Of a stretch of 64,000 nucleotides of DNA, positions 26,460 through 34,959 are shown piece by piece. The DNA lies in contig JBBQBH010000007.1 of assembly GCA_038317345.1 (NCBI GenBank), positions 1 through 64,000 of the forward strand, written 5' to 3'. A model generated the notes under the pieces. That model did no database searches and was not told the DNA's origin. It saw nothing but the letters and a program-made list of their open reading frames with translations. Each line of letters begins with the position of its first letter. The stretch's first letter is position 1. Made by a program: the position numbers and the translations under genes. The DNA is from Mayfieldus sp038317345. Its GTDB lineage: Bacteria > Actinomycetota > Thermoleophilia > Solirubrobacterales > 70-9.

Positions 26460-27545
26460 TCAGGCGACCGCTTTGACCTTGCCCTCGATCGTCGCGAGCA
26501 GTTCGTTCCAGGACTTGACGAACGTATCCGCTCCCTCCCTCTGAAGCTGGGTGGCGAGGGCGTCGGTGTCGATTCCGGCCTCGTTGAAGGCGGCCAGCAC
26601 CTCTTCGGCGTCGCCCCCGTCCGGCGGCAGCGGCTCACGCACCTCGCCGTGGTCGGCGAAGGCGAGCAGAGTCTTGTCGGGCATCGTGTTGATCGTCAGC
26701 GGGGCCGCGAGCGCTTCGACGTAGAGGACGTCGGAGGCCTCAGGGTCTTTGGTGCCGGTGCTCGCCCAGAGCACGCGCTGCGGCCGTGCGCCCTCGTTCT
26801 CGAGCCGCTGCCAGCGGTCGGAGTCGTGCAGCTCGCGGTAGGCGCGATAGGTGCGCTTGGCGACCGCGATCCCGAGCTTGTCGCGCAGCTCGCCGGGAAC
26901 CACGTCGATCACCGCCCTGTCCCAGCGGCTGATGAACAACGAGGCGACCGATGGCACGTCCGGGTCGTCTCCGTCCTCGATTCGCCGCTCGATCCCGCGC
27001 ATGTAGGCCTCGGCGGCGGCGAGGTAGTGCTCGGTCGAGAACAGCAGCGTCACGTTGATCGGGATCGCGGCGTGGATCGACTCCTCGATCGCCTTGGTCC
27101 CGGCCATCGTTCCAGGGATCTTGATGAAGATGTTGTTGCGCTTCGACTCGATGTGGAGCCGCTCGGCCTGCTCGATCGTCGCCTCGGTGTCGTTGGCGAT
27201 CAGCGGCGAGACCTCCAGCGAGACCCAGCCGTCGACGCCGTCGGTTCGCTCGTGGGCGGCGACGAAAAGGTCCGCGGCCTGGCGCAGGTCCTCGAGCGCC
27301 AGCTCGAAGAACAGGTCCTGGTCTGAGCGCCCCTGCTCGTGCAGGGCGCGGATCGAGTCGTCGTAGGCCGACCCGGAGCCGATCGCGTTGTCGAAGATGG
27401 TCGGGTTGGAGGTCAGCCCGGTGAGCGACAGCTCATCGATGTAGTTGCGCAGCACCCCGCTCGTCAACATTTGTCGGTCGATGTTGTCGACCCAGAGGCT
27501 CTGGCCAAGCTCGTGCAGCCGCTGTGTAGGTTTCGAATCGGTCAC
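26460..27545 (-). CDS. tal: Transaldolase
   Basis: This 361-residue enzyme transfers a dihydroxyacetone unit between sugar phosphates in the non-oxidative pentose phosphate pathway. GLTSNPTIFDNAIGSGSAYD contains the conserved GLTSNP(T)IF block, and the Schiff-base lysine is in NIFIKIPGTMAG. VNVTLLFS appears here as PINVTLLFSTEHYL. The length fits the actinobacterial type (about 360-370 residues). The start is GTG 27545. It is separated from tkt by 55 bases and from pgi by 33 bases on the same strand, so the three are likely cotranscribed. Confidence 0.96.
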   Translation of the reverse strand: MTDSKPTQRLHELGQSLWVDNIDRQMLTSGVLRNYIDELSLTGLTSNPTIFDNAIGSGSAYDDSIRALHEQGRSDQDLFFELALEDLRQAADLFVAAHERTDGVDGWVSLEVSPLIANDTEATIEQAERLHIESKRNNIFIKIPGTMAGTKAIEESIHAAIPINVTLLFSTEHYLAAAEAYMRGIERRIEDGDDPDVPSVASLFISRWDRAVIDVVPGELRDKLGIAVAKRTYRAYRELHDSDRWQRLENEGARPQRVLWASTGTKDPEASDVLYVEALAAPLTINTMPDKTLLAFADHGEVREPLPPDGGDAEEVLAAFNEAGIDTDALATQLQREGADTFVKSWNELLATIEGKVKAVA

Positions 27546-27600
27546 AACTCTGTCCGTTCGCGCTCGGCACAGCGCGATGCCCTTTGCTTGAGCCTCGCGC

Positions 27601-29661
27601 TCACAACACCTCCCGTGCCGCCTCGACGACGCGGTCCGGAGTGAAGCCGAACTTTCGCTGGACCTCCTTCAACGGCGCCGAGACCCCGAAGGTGTGCATG
27701 CCGACGATCTTGCCCTGCGGGCCGACGTAGCGGTCCCAGCCCAGAGTCGAGGCCTGCTCGACCGCGACCCGTGCCTGTACCCCCTCTGGAAGCACGCTCT
27801 CCCGATACTCCTCGGGCTCGTTGTCGAACAGGTACCAGGAGGGCAGGCTCACGACCCGAGCGCGGATCCCGTCGGCGAGCAGGTCCTCGTAGGCGTCAAC
27901 CGCGAGATGCACCTCGCTGCCGGTCGCGATCAGGATCACCTGCGGCTCTCCTTCGCTGTCGGCCAGCACGTAGCCGCCCCGCGCCAGCCCTTCCGCGGAG
28001 GCGTAACGGCTGCGGTCCAGAGTCGGTACGTCCTGGCGGGTCAGCACCAGCGCCGTCGGCTCGTGGCGCTGCTGCATGATCACCCGCCACGCTTCGGCGA
28101 CCTCGTTGCCGTCGCATGGGCGGATCACATTGAGACCGGGTATCGCTCGAAGGGAGGCGAGTTGCTCGACCGGCTGGTGGGTCGGCCCGTCCTCGCCGAG
28201 GCCGATCGAGTCGTGGCTGAACCAATGCACCACCGGCAGCTCCATCAGCGCCGAAAGGCGGATCGATGGCCGCGCATAGTCGGAGAAGGTCAGATAGGTG
28301 GACCAGACCGGGCGCAGCTTGCTCAGCGAGAGACCATTTGAGATCGCCGCCGACTCATGCTCGCGGATCCCGTAGTGGAGCTCGCGTCCGCTGCGGTCCT
28401 CGGGCGAGAAGGTCCCGGCCTCCTCAAAGTCGAGGCCGTTGGACGCAGAGCCGGTGAGGTCGGCCGAGCCGCTGACCAGCCACGGCACCCGCGGCGCGAT
28501 CGAGTTCAGCACCTTGTTGGAGGACTTGCGGGTCGCCAGCCCCTTCGGGTCGGCGTCGAAGCTCGGGATGTCGTTGTCCCAGCCGTCGGGAATCTCGCGG
28601 TGCTGCATCTGGTCGATCCCGTTGGCGAAGGTCTCGTGCTCGCGCTCATAGCTGACCTGGAGCCGCCCCCACTCCTTTCGCAACCGCTCGCCGCGCTCCC
28701 CGATGCCAGCCGCGAAGTGCTCGTAGACGCCTTCGGGGACCAGGAACTCGGCGTCCTCGGGCCAGCCATACGCCCGTTTGGTCTCCCGTACCTCCTCCTC
28801 CCCCAGGGGCTCTCCGTGTGCCTCCGCCGTGTCCTGCTTGTGGGGCGAGCCGTAGCCGATGTGGCTGTCGACGATGATCAGGGTCGGGCGGTCGTGCTCC
28901 TCGCGGAAGGTCTCGAAGGCTCGCGTGAGCAGCTCGAGGTCGTTGGCGTCGCCGACCCTGGTCACGTTCCAGCCGTAGCCCATAAAGCGGGCAGCGACGT
29001 CGTCGGAGTAGGCGAGCTCGGTGCTCCCGTCGATCGTGATGTGGTTGTTGTCGTAGACCCAGCAGAGGTTGTCGAGCTGCTGATGCCCGGCGACCGAGCC
29101 GGCCTCGCTGGAGACGCCCTCCATGAAGTCGCCGTCGCCGCAGAACGCGTAGACGTCGAAGTCGAACATCTCGAAGCCGGGCCGGTTGAAGGTCGCGGCC
29201 TCCCACTTGCTGGCGATCGCCATCCCGACCGAGGTCGCGATGCCCTGGCCGAGGGGGCCGGTGGTCGTCTCCACGCCCGAGGTCAGGTGGTACTCGGGAT
29301 GTCCGGGGCAGTGGGAATCGAGCTGCCGGAATGCCTTGATGTCATCGAGGCTGACGCTCGGCTCGCCGAGTGTCTCGTAGTCGGGATCGACGGCCCGCAC
29401 GCCGGTCAGGTGAAGCAGCGAGTAGAGCAGCATCGAGGCGTGGCCGTTGGAAAGCACGAAGCGATCGCGGTTCGGCCAGATCGGATCCATCGGGTCGAAG
29501 CGCAGGAAGCGCTGCCAGAGCACGTATGCGACCGGCGCCAGCGCCATCGGCGTTCCGGGGTGGCCCGAGTTCGCTTTCTGGATCGCGTCGATCGACAGCG
29601 TGCGGATCGTGTTGATGCACAACGTGTCGATGTCGGTCTTCGCTGGTGCCGCTACTTCCAT
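27601..29661 (-). CDS. tkt: Transketolase
   Basis: This 686-residue thiamine-diphosphate enzyme moves two-carbon units between ketoses and aldoses. The N-terminal ANSGHPGTPMALAPVAYVLW, the cofactor-binding CGDGDFMEGVSSEAGSVAGH with the following NLCWVYDNNHITIDGS, and the C-terminal YGIREHESAAISNGL and HDSIGLGEDGPTHQPVEQLAS are all hallmark motifs. ATG 29661 lies 45 bases from the divergent rpiA start. It heads the leftward tkt-tal-pgi-HAD group, and a shared divergent promoter region with rpiA is likely, though no clear -35/-10 pair is seen. Confidence 0.97.
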   Translation of the reverse strand: MEVAAPAKTDIDTLCINTIRTLSIDAIQKANSGHPGTPMALAPVAYVLWQRFLRFDPMDPIWPNRDRFVLSNGHASMLLYSLLHLTGVRAVDPDYETLGEPSVSLDDIKAFRQLDSHCPGHPEYHLTSGVETTTGPLGQGIATSVGMAIASKWEAATFNRPGFEMFDFDVYAFCGDGDFMEGVSSEAGSVAGHQQLDNLCWVYDNNHITIDGSTELAYSDDVAARFMGYGWNVTRVGDANDLELLTRAFETFREEHDRPTLIIVDSHIGYGSPHKQDTAEAHGEPLGEEEVRETKRAYGWPEDAEFLVPEGVYEHFAAGIGERGERLRKEWGRLQVSYEREHETFANGIDQMQHREIPDGWDNDIPSFDADPKGLATRKSSNKVLNSIAPRVPWLVSGSADLTGSASNGLDFEEAGTFSPEDRSGRELHYGIREHESAAISNGLSLSKLRPVWSTYLTFSDYARPSIRLSALMELPVVHWFSHDSIGLGEDGPTHQPVEQLASLRAIPGLNVIRPCDGNEVAEAWRVIMQQRHEPTALVLTRQDVPTLDRSRYASAEGLARGGYVLADSEGEPQVILIATGSEVHLAVDAYEDLLADGIRARVVSLPSWYLFDNEPEEYRESVLPEGVQARVAVEQASTLGWDRYVGPQGKIVGMHTFGVSAPLKEVQRKFGFTPDRVVEAAREVL

Positions 29662-29706
29662 CTCTTGCTCTCGATCCTAGCCCTCCGAGGATAGATTCCC
29701 GATCAC

Positions 29707-30363
29707 GTGGGCGCCGATACCGACACCCAGACCGAGAAGCGGATTGCTGCAGAGGCCGCCGCAGAGCTGGTCGAGGATGGAATGACGGTAGGGCTGGGAA
29801 CCGGCTCAACCGTTGCCTTTCTGTTGCCTGCGCTGGTTGGACTGGAGCTGCGCTGCGTCGCCACCTCGATGGAGACAGAGGAACTGGGGCGCGAGCTGGG
29901 ACTGGCGGTGGAGCCGTTCAACGCGCTGGTCAAGCTCGACATCGCGATCGATGGGGCCGACCAGATCGCTCCCGACGGATGGCTGGTGAAGGGCGGCGGC
30001 GGCGCCCATACGCGGGAGAAGATCGTCGCCGCGACCGCGCAGCGCTTCGTCGTGATCGGGGACTCGAGCAAGCCGACCGACAAACTGGCGCCCCCGGTGC
30101 CATTGGAGCTCTTCAATTTCGGGTTCTTGGCGACGATCGAGCGGCTCGGCGAGATCGGCGACGTGCGCCGCCGCGACGCCCAGGCCAGCCCCGACGGCGG
30201 CGTGATCGCCGACTTCTTCGGCGAGGTAGGCGACCCAGCCGAGCTGGCCGCACGACTGTCGGCCGAGCCCGGCGTCGTCGACCACGGCCTCTTCCCGGCG
30301 TCGATGGTCAGCGACGTGCTGATCGGGCGCGGCGAGGAGGTCGAGCGATTGACGATCGGCTGA
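29707..30363 (+). CDS. rpiA: Ribose-5-phosphate isomerase A
   Basis: This 218-residue enzyme interconverts ribose-5-phosphate and ribulose-5-phosphate. GLGTGSTVAFLLPAL is the phosphate-binding loop, DIAIDGADQIAPDGWLVKGGGGAHTREKIVA contains the catalytic Asp and Lys, and VIGDSSKPTDKL is another family block. The start is GTG 29707. It is transcribed away from tkt, with 45 bases between the starts. Its TGA overlaps the beginning of the frame of the downstream methyltransferase gene. Confidence 0.95.
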   Translation: MGADTDTQTEKRIAAEAAAELVEDGMTVGLGTGSTVAFLLPALVGLELRCVATSMETEELGRELGLAVEPFNALVKLDIAIDGADQIAPDGWLVKGGGGAHTREKIVAATAQRFVVIGDSSKPTDKLAPPVPLELFNFGFLATIERLGEIGDVRRRDAQASPDGGVIADFFGEVGDPAELAARLSAEPGVVDHGLFPASMVSDVLIGRGEEVERLTIG

Positions 30364-30437
30364 GAGACGCGAACGGCGCCGGCGGGACGCGAGCTGTTTG
30401 GCGGCGTCAGCTCCGCGCGATCGCGCTGCTGCCTGGA

Positions 30438-30908
30438 ATGGTTGTGGTCGTCGTGCCGGCGCTTCTCGTCTGGGCCCACGGAACCGACGTCGGCTGGGAT
30501 CTGCCGGCACCGTTTGGTGCCTTCCTCGTTGGCGCGGGAGCCGGCGTCGCACTCGTTGGGTTCAGGCTCTGGCTTGAGACGATCCGCCTCTTCGTCGAGG
30601 TCGGCCGCGGGACGCTCGCTCCCTGGGACCCACCGCGAAGGTTCGTCGTCCGCGGCCCCTACCGGCGGGTGCGCAACCCGATGATCAGCGCACTCGGATT
30701 CGTGCTGCTGGGCGAGGTCGCAGTGCTCGGATCGCAGTGGGTGCTGATCCTGTTCGTCTGGTTCGCGATCGTCAACGCCATCTACATTCCGCTGCTCGAG
30801 GAGCCGAGGCTGGCGCGTCGCTTCGGCGCTGACTACGAAGAGTACCGGCGGGCCGTGCCGCGCTGGATCCCACGGCGCACGCCATGGTCGCAGGGCGGGA
30901 GCAGCTAG
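30438..30908 (+). CDS. Isoprenylcysteine carboxyl methyltransferase-like membrane protein
   Basis: The protein has at least four hydrophobic helices and the ICMT/PEMT-type C-terminus: FVVRGPYRRVRNPMISALGFVLLGE followed by IPLLEEPRLARRFGADYEEYRRAVPRWIPR, which is the S-adenosylmethionine-binding and catalytic region of these methyltransferases. The first ATG is at 30438, but the frame is open upstream with a basic stretch (VWRRQLRAIALLPG) that looks like part of the first helix. The true start may be CTG 30360, which would overlap the rpiA TGA, or ATT 30348, seven bases after GAGGAGG. The protein would be 156 residues from ATG 30438, about 182-186 with the longer starts. Substrate unknown. Confidence 0.75.
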   Translation: MVVVVVPALLVWAHGTDVGWDLPAPFGAFLVGAGAGVALVGFRLWLETIRLFVEVGRGTLAPWDPPRRFVVRGPYRRVRNPMISALGFVLLGEVAVLGSQWVLILFVWFAIVNAIYIPLLEEPRLARRFGADYEEYRRAVPRWIPRRTPWSQGGSS

Positions 30909-31153
30909 GCGGGTCCCACCCAGGGACCACCGATGTCGCGCATCGGGCGGGGATCGTCCGGGGTCGGCGGGCGCTCGTCGGCCCGCGTCTCGGTAGATAG
31001 CCCATCCTCGCTCTGGGGTGGCAGCGAGATCTTCGCCACGTCCCAGGTCCCGTCCTTCGCCTGATGGGGGATCCAGCGGTGCGTCTCGCGGTCAGGATGC
31101 TCCGCGGCAAGCCTCGTGCACTCCTGCTCAGCCTCTTGGCGGGTCATCGGCAT
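30905..31153 (-). CDS. Small hypothetical protein (82 residues)
   Basis: ATG 31153 (MPMTRQEAEQECTRLAAEHP) encodes a soluble, acidic protein with a predicted helix, then a short beta-like middle (HRWIPHQAKDGTWDVAKISLP) and a disordered proline-rich tail. Similar small proteins with a TWDVAKI-like strand are frequent in actinobacteria; function unknown. A second in-frame ATG at 31147 is possible. Its stop overlaps the stop of the convergent methyltransferase gene by four bases, and it diverges from the small membrane protein at 31174. Confidence 0.6.
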   Translation of the reverse strand: MPMTRQEAEQECTRLAAEHPDRETHRWIPHQAKDGTWDVAKISLPPQSEDGLSTETRADERPPTPDDPRPMRDIGGPWVGPA

Positions 31154-31173
31154 CAAGGTACTCTTGCCAGGCC

Positions 31174-31422
31174 GTGGAGATCTTCGACCAGCTCCGTATC
31201 TCGTTCTGGATCGCCGTCGCCGGAGTGATCGTCCTCTACGCCTTCTTCGTCGCGCTGGCCGGCGTCTCGCTCGCCCAGCTGGTCGGCGTGACCATTGTGG
31301 TGGGCGCCCTCGCGGCGATCTTCATACTTCGCAACCTGCGCGTCGCCAGGGAGCTGGCGAATCGTGGCAACCCGCAGCTGCGTCACACCATGAACCGTAT
31401 CCGCGAGCGGCGCGGCTTCTAG
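31174..31422 (+). CDS. Small two-helix membrane protein
   Basis: The GTG 31174 start gives an 82-residue protein: MEIFDQLRISFWIAVAGVIVL begins the first transmembrane helix, a second runs through LVGVTIVVGALAAIFIL, and a basic tail follows (RNLRVARELANRGNPQLRHTMNRIRERRGF), probably cytoplasmic. No family recognised. It diverges from the hypothetical at 31153 and ends 68 bases before the stop of pgl. Confidence 0.6.
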   Translation: MEIFDQLRISFWIAVAGVIVLYAFFVALAGVSLAQLVGVTIVVGALAAIFILRNLRVARELANRGNPQLRHTMNRIRERRGF

Positions 31423-31489
31423 CAGCGGTCGACCGTTTCGCGGCCCGGCGATCGCGGCCGTCTCGGCGACTTGGCCTACCGCGCCCCTG

Positions 31490-32164
31490 CTAGGCGCTTG
31501 GTCCGGCCGCGGCCTGGTCGGCGATCACGATCGACTCGTGTGCCTGGACCCGCCCGGCGGGGATCGCGCCGTCGCGGGCCAAAAGCCAACCGAGTGCCTC
31601 GCGCTTGCTCTCGCCGGTCACCAGCCAGAAGATTCGTCGCGCCCGCTCGAGCTCCGGGTAGGTGAGCGTCATGCGGCGATGCCCCTGGTAGGGGCCCGTG
31701 ATCGCGACGCGCCGGTCATCGACCTCGAGCACGGGATCGTCCCGGACCAGCGAGGCGGTGTGGCCGTCGGGACCGAGGCCGAGGTGGACGAGATCGAGTG
31801 AGCCGGGGAGCTGCCCCGCGTAACGAGCCGCCGCTCCCTCGAGGTCCTCGTCGGTAACCGGCATCGCGCGCACTCCGTCCCGCGCCGCCTCGGGCAGGCT
31901 CTCGAGCAGGTGGGTGAGGTTGCGGTCGGGGTCGCCGTCGGGAACGACTCGCTCGTCGACCTGAAACACCTCGACCCGCTCCCACTCGATTTCGAACTCG
32001 GCCAGCTGCCGGTACATCTCCCAGGGGTCGGTGCCGCCGCTGGCCGCCAACGCGAAGCTCCCCCGGGCGGCGATTGCTTCACCCGCAGTCTCGGCGATCA
32101 GCTCAGCGCCGCGCCGCGCGGCGGCCCCTGCATCGGGCAGCACCTCGAGCTGGTGCTCGGTCAT
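31490..32164 (-). CDS. pgl: 6-phosphogluconolactonase
   Basis: This 224-residue enzyme hydrolyses 6-phosphogluconolactone, the product of Zwf. Family blocks are ALAASGGTDPWEMYRQLA (here SGGTDP instead of the usual SGGSTP), VFQVDERVVPDGDPDRNL, VHLGLGPDGHTASLVRDDPVL and RMTLTYPELERARRIFWLVTGESKREAL. The length is typical. It follows gnd with a 16-base gap on the same strand, so the second and third steps of the oxidative branch are cotranscribed, while zwf lies 1.8 kb away on the other strand. Confidence 0.95.
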   Translation of the reverse strand: MTEHQLEVLPDAGAAARRGAELIAETAGEAIAARGSFALAASGGTDPWEMYRQLAEFEIEWERVEVFQVDERVVPDGDPDRNLTHLLESLPEAARDGVRAMPVTDEDLEGAAARYAGQLPGSLDLVHLGLGPDGHTASLVRDDPVLEVDDRRVAITGPYQGHRRMTLTYPELERARRIFWLVTGESKREALGWLLARDGAIPAGRVQAHESIVIADQAAAGPSA

Positions 32165-32180
32165 CTAGGCCGGGCGGCAA

Positions 32181-33194
32181 TCACTTCTTTTCCTCGTGGC
32201 CGCCGAACTGCTTTCGCATCGCCGAGAGCACCTTGTCGGCGAAGTCGTCGAGACCGCGCGAAGCGAAGCGCGAGTAGAGCGCCGTCGTAAGCACGGGGGA
32301 CGGCACCCCCTCCTCGATCGCCGCGATCGACGTCCAGCGGCCCTCGCCGGAGTCCGACACCCGACCCTCGAAATCGGCCAGGTCGGGCGACTCCTGCAGC
32401 GCCGCCGCCGTGAGGTCGAGCAGCCATGACCCGATTACGCTGCCCCGCCGCCAGAGCTCCGCGACCTCGGGAATATCGACCTCATACTTGTAGTACTCGG
32501 GGTGCTCTAGCGGCGCCGTCTCGGCGTCCGCGGTGACCTTTCGGCTGCCGGCGTCGGCGTTGCGGAGGATGTTCAGGCCCTCCGCGTAGGCGGCCATGAC
32601 GCCGTACTCGATCCCATTGTGGACCATCTTCACGAAGTGGCCGGCGCCGTTGGGGCCGCAATGCAGGTAGCCCTGCTCGGCGGCGGAGGGGTCGCCGTCG
32701 CGACCCGGTGTGCGCTCCGCCGCATCGAAACCGGGGGCCAGGGAAGCGAAGATCGGCTCCAACCGCTCGAAGGCTCCGTCCGGGCCGCCGATCATCAGGC
32801 AGTAGCCGCGCTCGAGACCGAAGACGCCACCGCTGGTCCCGCAGTCGAGGTAGTCGATCCCCTTTTCGCTGAACGATGCGGCGCGGCGGATGTCGTCGTG
32901 GTAGTAGGAGTTGCCGCCGTCGATGATCGTGTCGCCGGCTTCCATGCGTTCAGCGAGTGCGTTCACCACCGTCTCGGTGACATCGCCCGCCGGAACCATT
33001 GCCCAGGCGGCTCTGGGCTTGCTGAGCTTGGCGACGAACTCGTCGAGGTCCGCGCTGCCGATCGCTCCCTCGCTCTCCAGCAACTTCACCGGCTCAGGGT
33101 TCCGGTTGTAGACGACGCACTCGTGACCGTCGCGCATCAGGCGCCGCACCATGTTTGCGCCCATACGACCCAGTCCGACCATCCCCAGCTGCAT
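32181..33194 (-). CDS. gnd: 6-phosphogluconate dehydrogenase, short form
   Basis: This 337-residue enzyme oxidatively decarboxylates 6-phosphogluconate to ribulose-5-phosphate. MQLGMVGLGRMGANMVRRLM is the Rossmann GxGxxG site, IIDGGNSYYHDDIRRAA and DCGTSGGVFGLERGYCLMIGG the substrate region, and GAGHFVKMVHNGIEYGVMAAYAEG carries the catalytic Lys and Asn. The length and VYNRNPEP after the second strand identify the short class (GndA/YqeC-like), often NAD-preferring. The normal long form is about 470 residues; this is a family feature and not a truncation. ATG 33194. Confidence 0.95.
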   Translation of the reverse strand: MQLGMVGLGRMGANMVRRLMRDGHECVVYNRNPEPVKLLESEGAIGSADLDEFVAKLSKPRAAWAMVPAGDVTETVVNALAERMEAGDTIIDGGNSYYHDDIRRAASFSEKGIDYLDCGTSGGVFGLERGYCLMIGGPDGAFERLEPIFASLAPGFDAAERTPGRDGDPSAAEQGYLHCGPNGAGHFVKMVHNGIEYGVMAAYAEGLNILRNADAGSRKVTADAETAPLEHPEYYKYEVDIPEVAELWRRGSVIGSWLLDLTAAALQESPDLADFEGRVSDSGEGRWTSIAAIEEGVPSPVLTTALYSRFASRGLDDFADKVLSAMRKQFGGHEEKK

Positions 33195-33357
33195 GGCCCC
33201 ATCCTATGCATCCTTGCCGAGCGGCTCGGGGCTCTGGCTAGCCGGATCTCCTACGGACGGATGTACCCAAATTCCTTGACAATTGGCTACCCAAAAGTCA
33301 TCGTTTCAGGCACGCGATGCGAGGTACAGGGAAGTACTCCGCTGCGAGAAGGAGAGA

Positions 33358-34926
33358 GTGCAGAAAGTGCCGCAGGAGCGGCTCACAGACTTTGGAGACC
33401 TCTACAGGGTCCTGGTCGAGACGTCGACCGACCTGATCCTCGTCACCGACGGCGCGGGCAGGATCTCCTATGCCAATCAGGCGGCCGAGGAAATGCTCGG
33501 CTACGAGCCCGATGAGTTAGTCGGCGAGCAGTTCAGTTCCCTTGTCAGCGCTGAGTTCGCGGCGGATGTTGCGTCGATCTCCGAGCGGGCGGCGCGCGGG
33601 AGACCGCAAGCATCGCGGCAAGTCCTCGGCCGGCGCCGGAACGGCTCGCTGATCAACCTCAGCCTCAGCGCCACGCCCTTATCCGTCGACGGCGAGGAGC
33701 TGGGACAAGCGGCGCTGGTTGCGACCGACGTCAGCGCACAGGAACAGCGGGAGCGCGAGCTGGCGCAGCTGATCCGCGACAACGAGCTGATTCTGCGCTC
33801 GGTCGGCGACGGGATCATCCGCATCGACCCCGAAGGTCGGATCACCTACGCCAACCCGGCGGCGGGACAGATCCTGGGCTGCAACCACGCCGAGCTGATG
33901 GGCCGCGACGCCCACGAGCTGCTCCACCACTCATATGCCGACGGATCGCCGTACCCGGTCGAGGAGTTCCCGATCCACGCCTCGCTGCGCGGCGAGATGA
34001 TCCACGAGAGTGACGAGGTGTTCTGGCGCCCGGACGAAACCTCGTTCTCGGTCAAGTACACGAGCGCACCGATTCGCGAGGGCGGCGCGATCGTGGGCGC
34101 TGTCTGCGTGTTCGCCGACATCAGCGACGAACGGGACCGCGAGCAGGAGCTGCTGTGGGAGCTGGAATGGCAGAAGCGGATCACGGGCGCCCTGGAGGGC
34201 GACCGCCTGCTCGCCTACAGCCAACCGATCTTCGACCTGCGGACCGGGGAACAGGTGCTGGAGGAGTTGCTGGTGCGTATGAGGGGACGCGGCGAGGACA
34301 TCGTTCCGCCGATCGACTTCCTTCCGACTGCCGAGCGCCTCGACATGATCCAGGCCATCGACCAGTGGATGCTCGGCCGGGCGCTGGAGCTGCTCGCGGC
34401 GGGTCGGTCAGTGGCCGTGAACGTCTCGGCGCGCTCGCTCACCGAGCGGCGGCTGCTCGACGACGTCCGGCGCTCGCTGAAGAGCTCCGGAGCGGACCCC
34501 TCCCAGCTCACCTTCGAGATCACCGAGACGGCCGCCGCCCAGAACGCGGACGCCGCGATGCGATTCGCCGCCGGCGTCGAGCGACTCGGCTGCCGGCTTG
34601 CCCTCGACGACTTTGGGACCGGCTTTGGCGCCATGACCTACCTGAAGAGCATCCCGGCGCACTTCCTGAAGATCGACATGGACTTCGTTCGCGGGCTGCG
34701 CGGCGACGAGGGCAACCAGCGAGTCGTGCGCACGATCGTCGAGATCGCCCGCCGCCACGGCCAGCGCACGATCGTCGAGGGCGTCGAGGACACGGCGACC
34801 GCGGAGATGCTGCGCCAATTCGGAGTCGACTACGCCCAGGGCCACCTCTACGCCGAACCCGCTCCGTCGACAAGTCGCTGGTCGCTGGTCTCTAGTTGCT
34901 CGATGGATTGGGCTCTGGCCCAGTGA
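33358..34926 (+). CDS. Cyclic-di-GMP phosphodiesterase with two PAS domains (PAS-PAS-EAL)
   Basis: The protein (about 522 residues) has two PAS domains (VETSTDLILVTDGAGRISYA and LRSVGDGIIRIDPEGRITYA) and an EAL domain. The signature loop reads EELLVRM; the metal and catalytic residues are visible in FEITETAA, LDDFGTGFGAM, LKIDMDFVRG, VEGVEDTA and YAQGHLYAEP. It likely hydrolyses c-di-GMP in response to a PAS ligand. I prefer GTG 33358 or GTG 33367, just after AGAAGGAG, to TTG 33283, which lies only two bases behind a TTGACA promoter-like hexamer (33276-33281). The C-terminus ends in a tail encoded by an inverted repeat. A GGDEF gene is 3.3 kb downstream, on the other side of zwf. Confidence 0.9.
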   Translation: MQKVPQERLTDFGDLYRVLVETSTDLILVTDGAGRISYANQAAEEMLGYEPDELVGEQFSSLVSAEFAADVASISERAARGRPQASRQVLGRRRNGSLINLSLSATPLSVDGEELGQAALVATDVSAQEQRERELAQLIRDNELILRSVGDGIIRIDPEGRITYANPAAGQILGCNHAELMGRDAHELLHHSYADGSPYPVEEFPIHASLRGEMIHESDEVFWRPDETSFSVKYTSAPIREGGAIVGAVCVFADISDERDREQELLWELEWQKRITGALEGDRLLAYSQPIFDLRTGEQVLEELLVRMRGRGEDIVPPIDFLPTAERLDMIQAIDQWMLGRALELLAAGRSVAVNVSARSLTERRLLDDVRRSLKSSGADPSQLTFEITETAAAQNADAAMRFAAGVERLGCRLALDDFGTGFGAMTYLKSIPAHFLKIDMDFVRGLRGDEGNQRVVRTIVEIARRHGQRTIVEGVEDTATAEMLRQFGVDYAQGHLYAEPAPSTSRWSLVSSCSMDWALAQ

Positions 34927-34934
34927 CCAGCGAC
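34874..34934. repeat. Inverted repeat over the end of the EAL gene
   Basis: GTCGCTGGTCGCTGG (34874-34888) pairs with CCAGTGACCAGCGAC (34920-34934), 14 of 15 positions with one G-T, leaving a 31-base loop. The TGA stop of the EAL gene lies inside the right arm. The left arm is itself two tandem copies of TCGCTGG. The shared word GACCAGCGAC also occurs at 2863-2872 before the lipoprotein gene. It may act as a terminator or be a repetitive element. Confidence 0.4.
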
Positions 34935-34959
34935 AAGCGACTCGATTAGCCTGCCGCGG

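Noticed and set aside
33276..33310. TTGACA hexamer as a full sigma-70 promoter
   Set aside because: No acceptable -10 hexamer at 16-18 bases; kept only as a hint for the EAL start.
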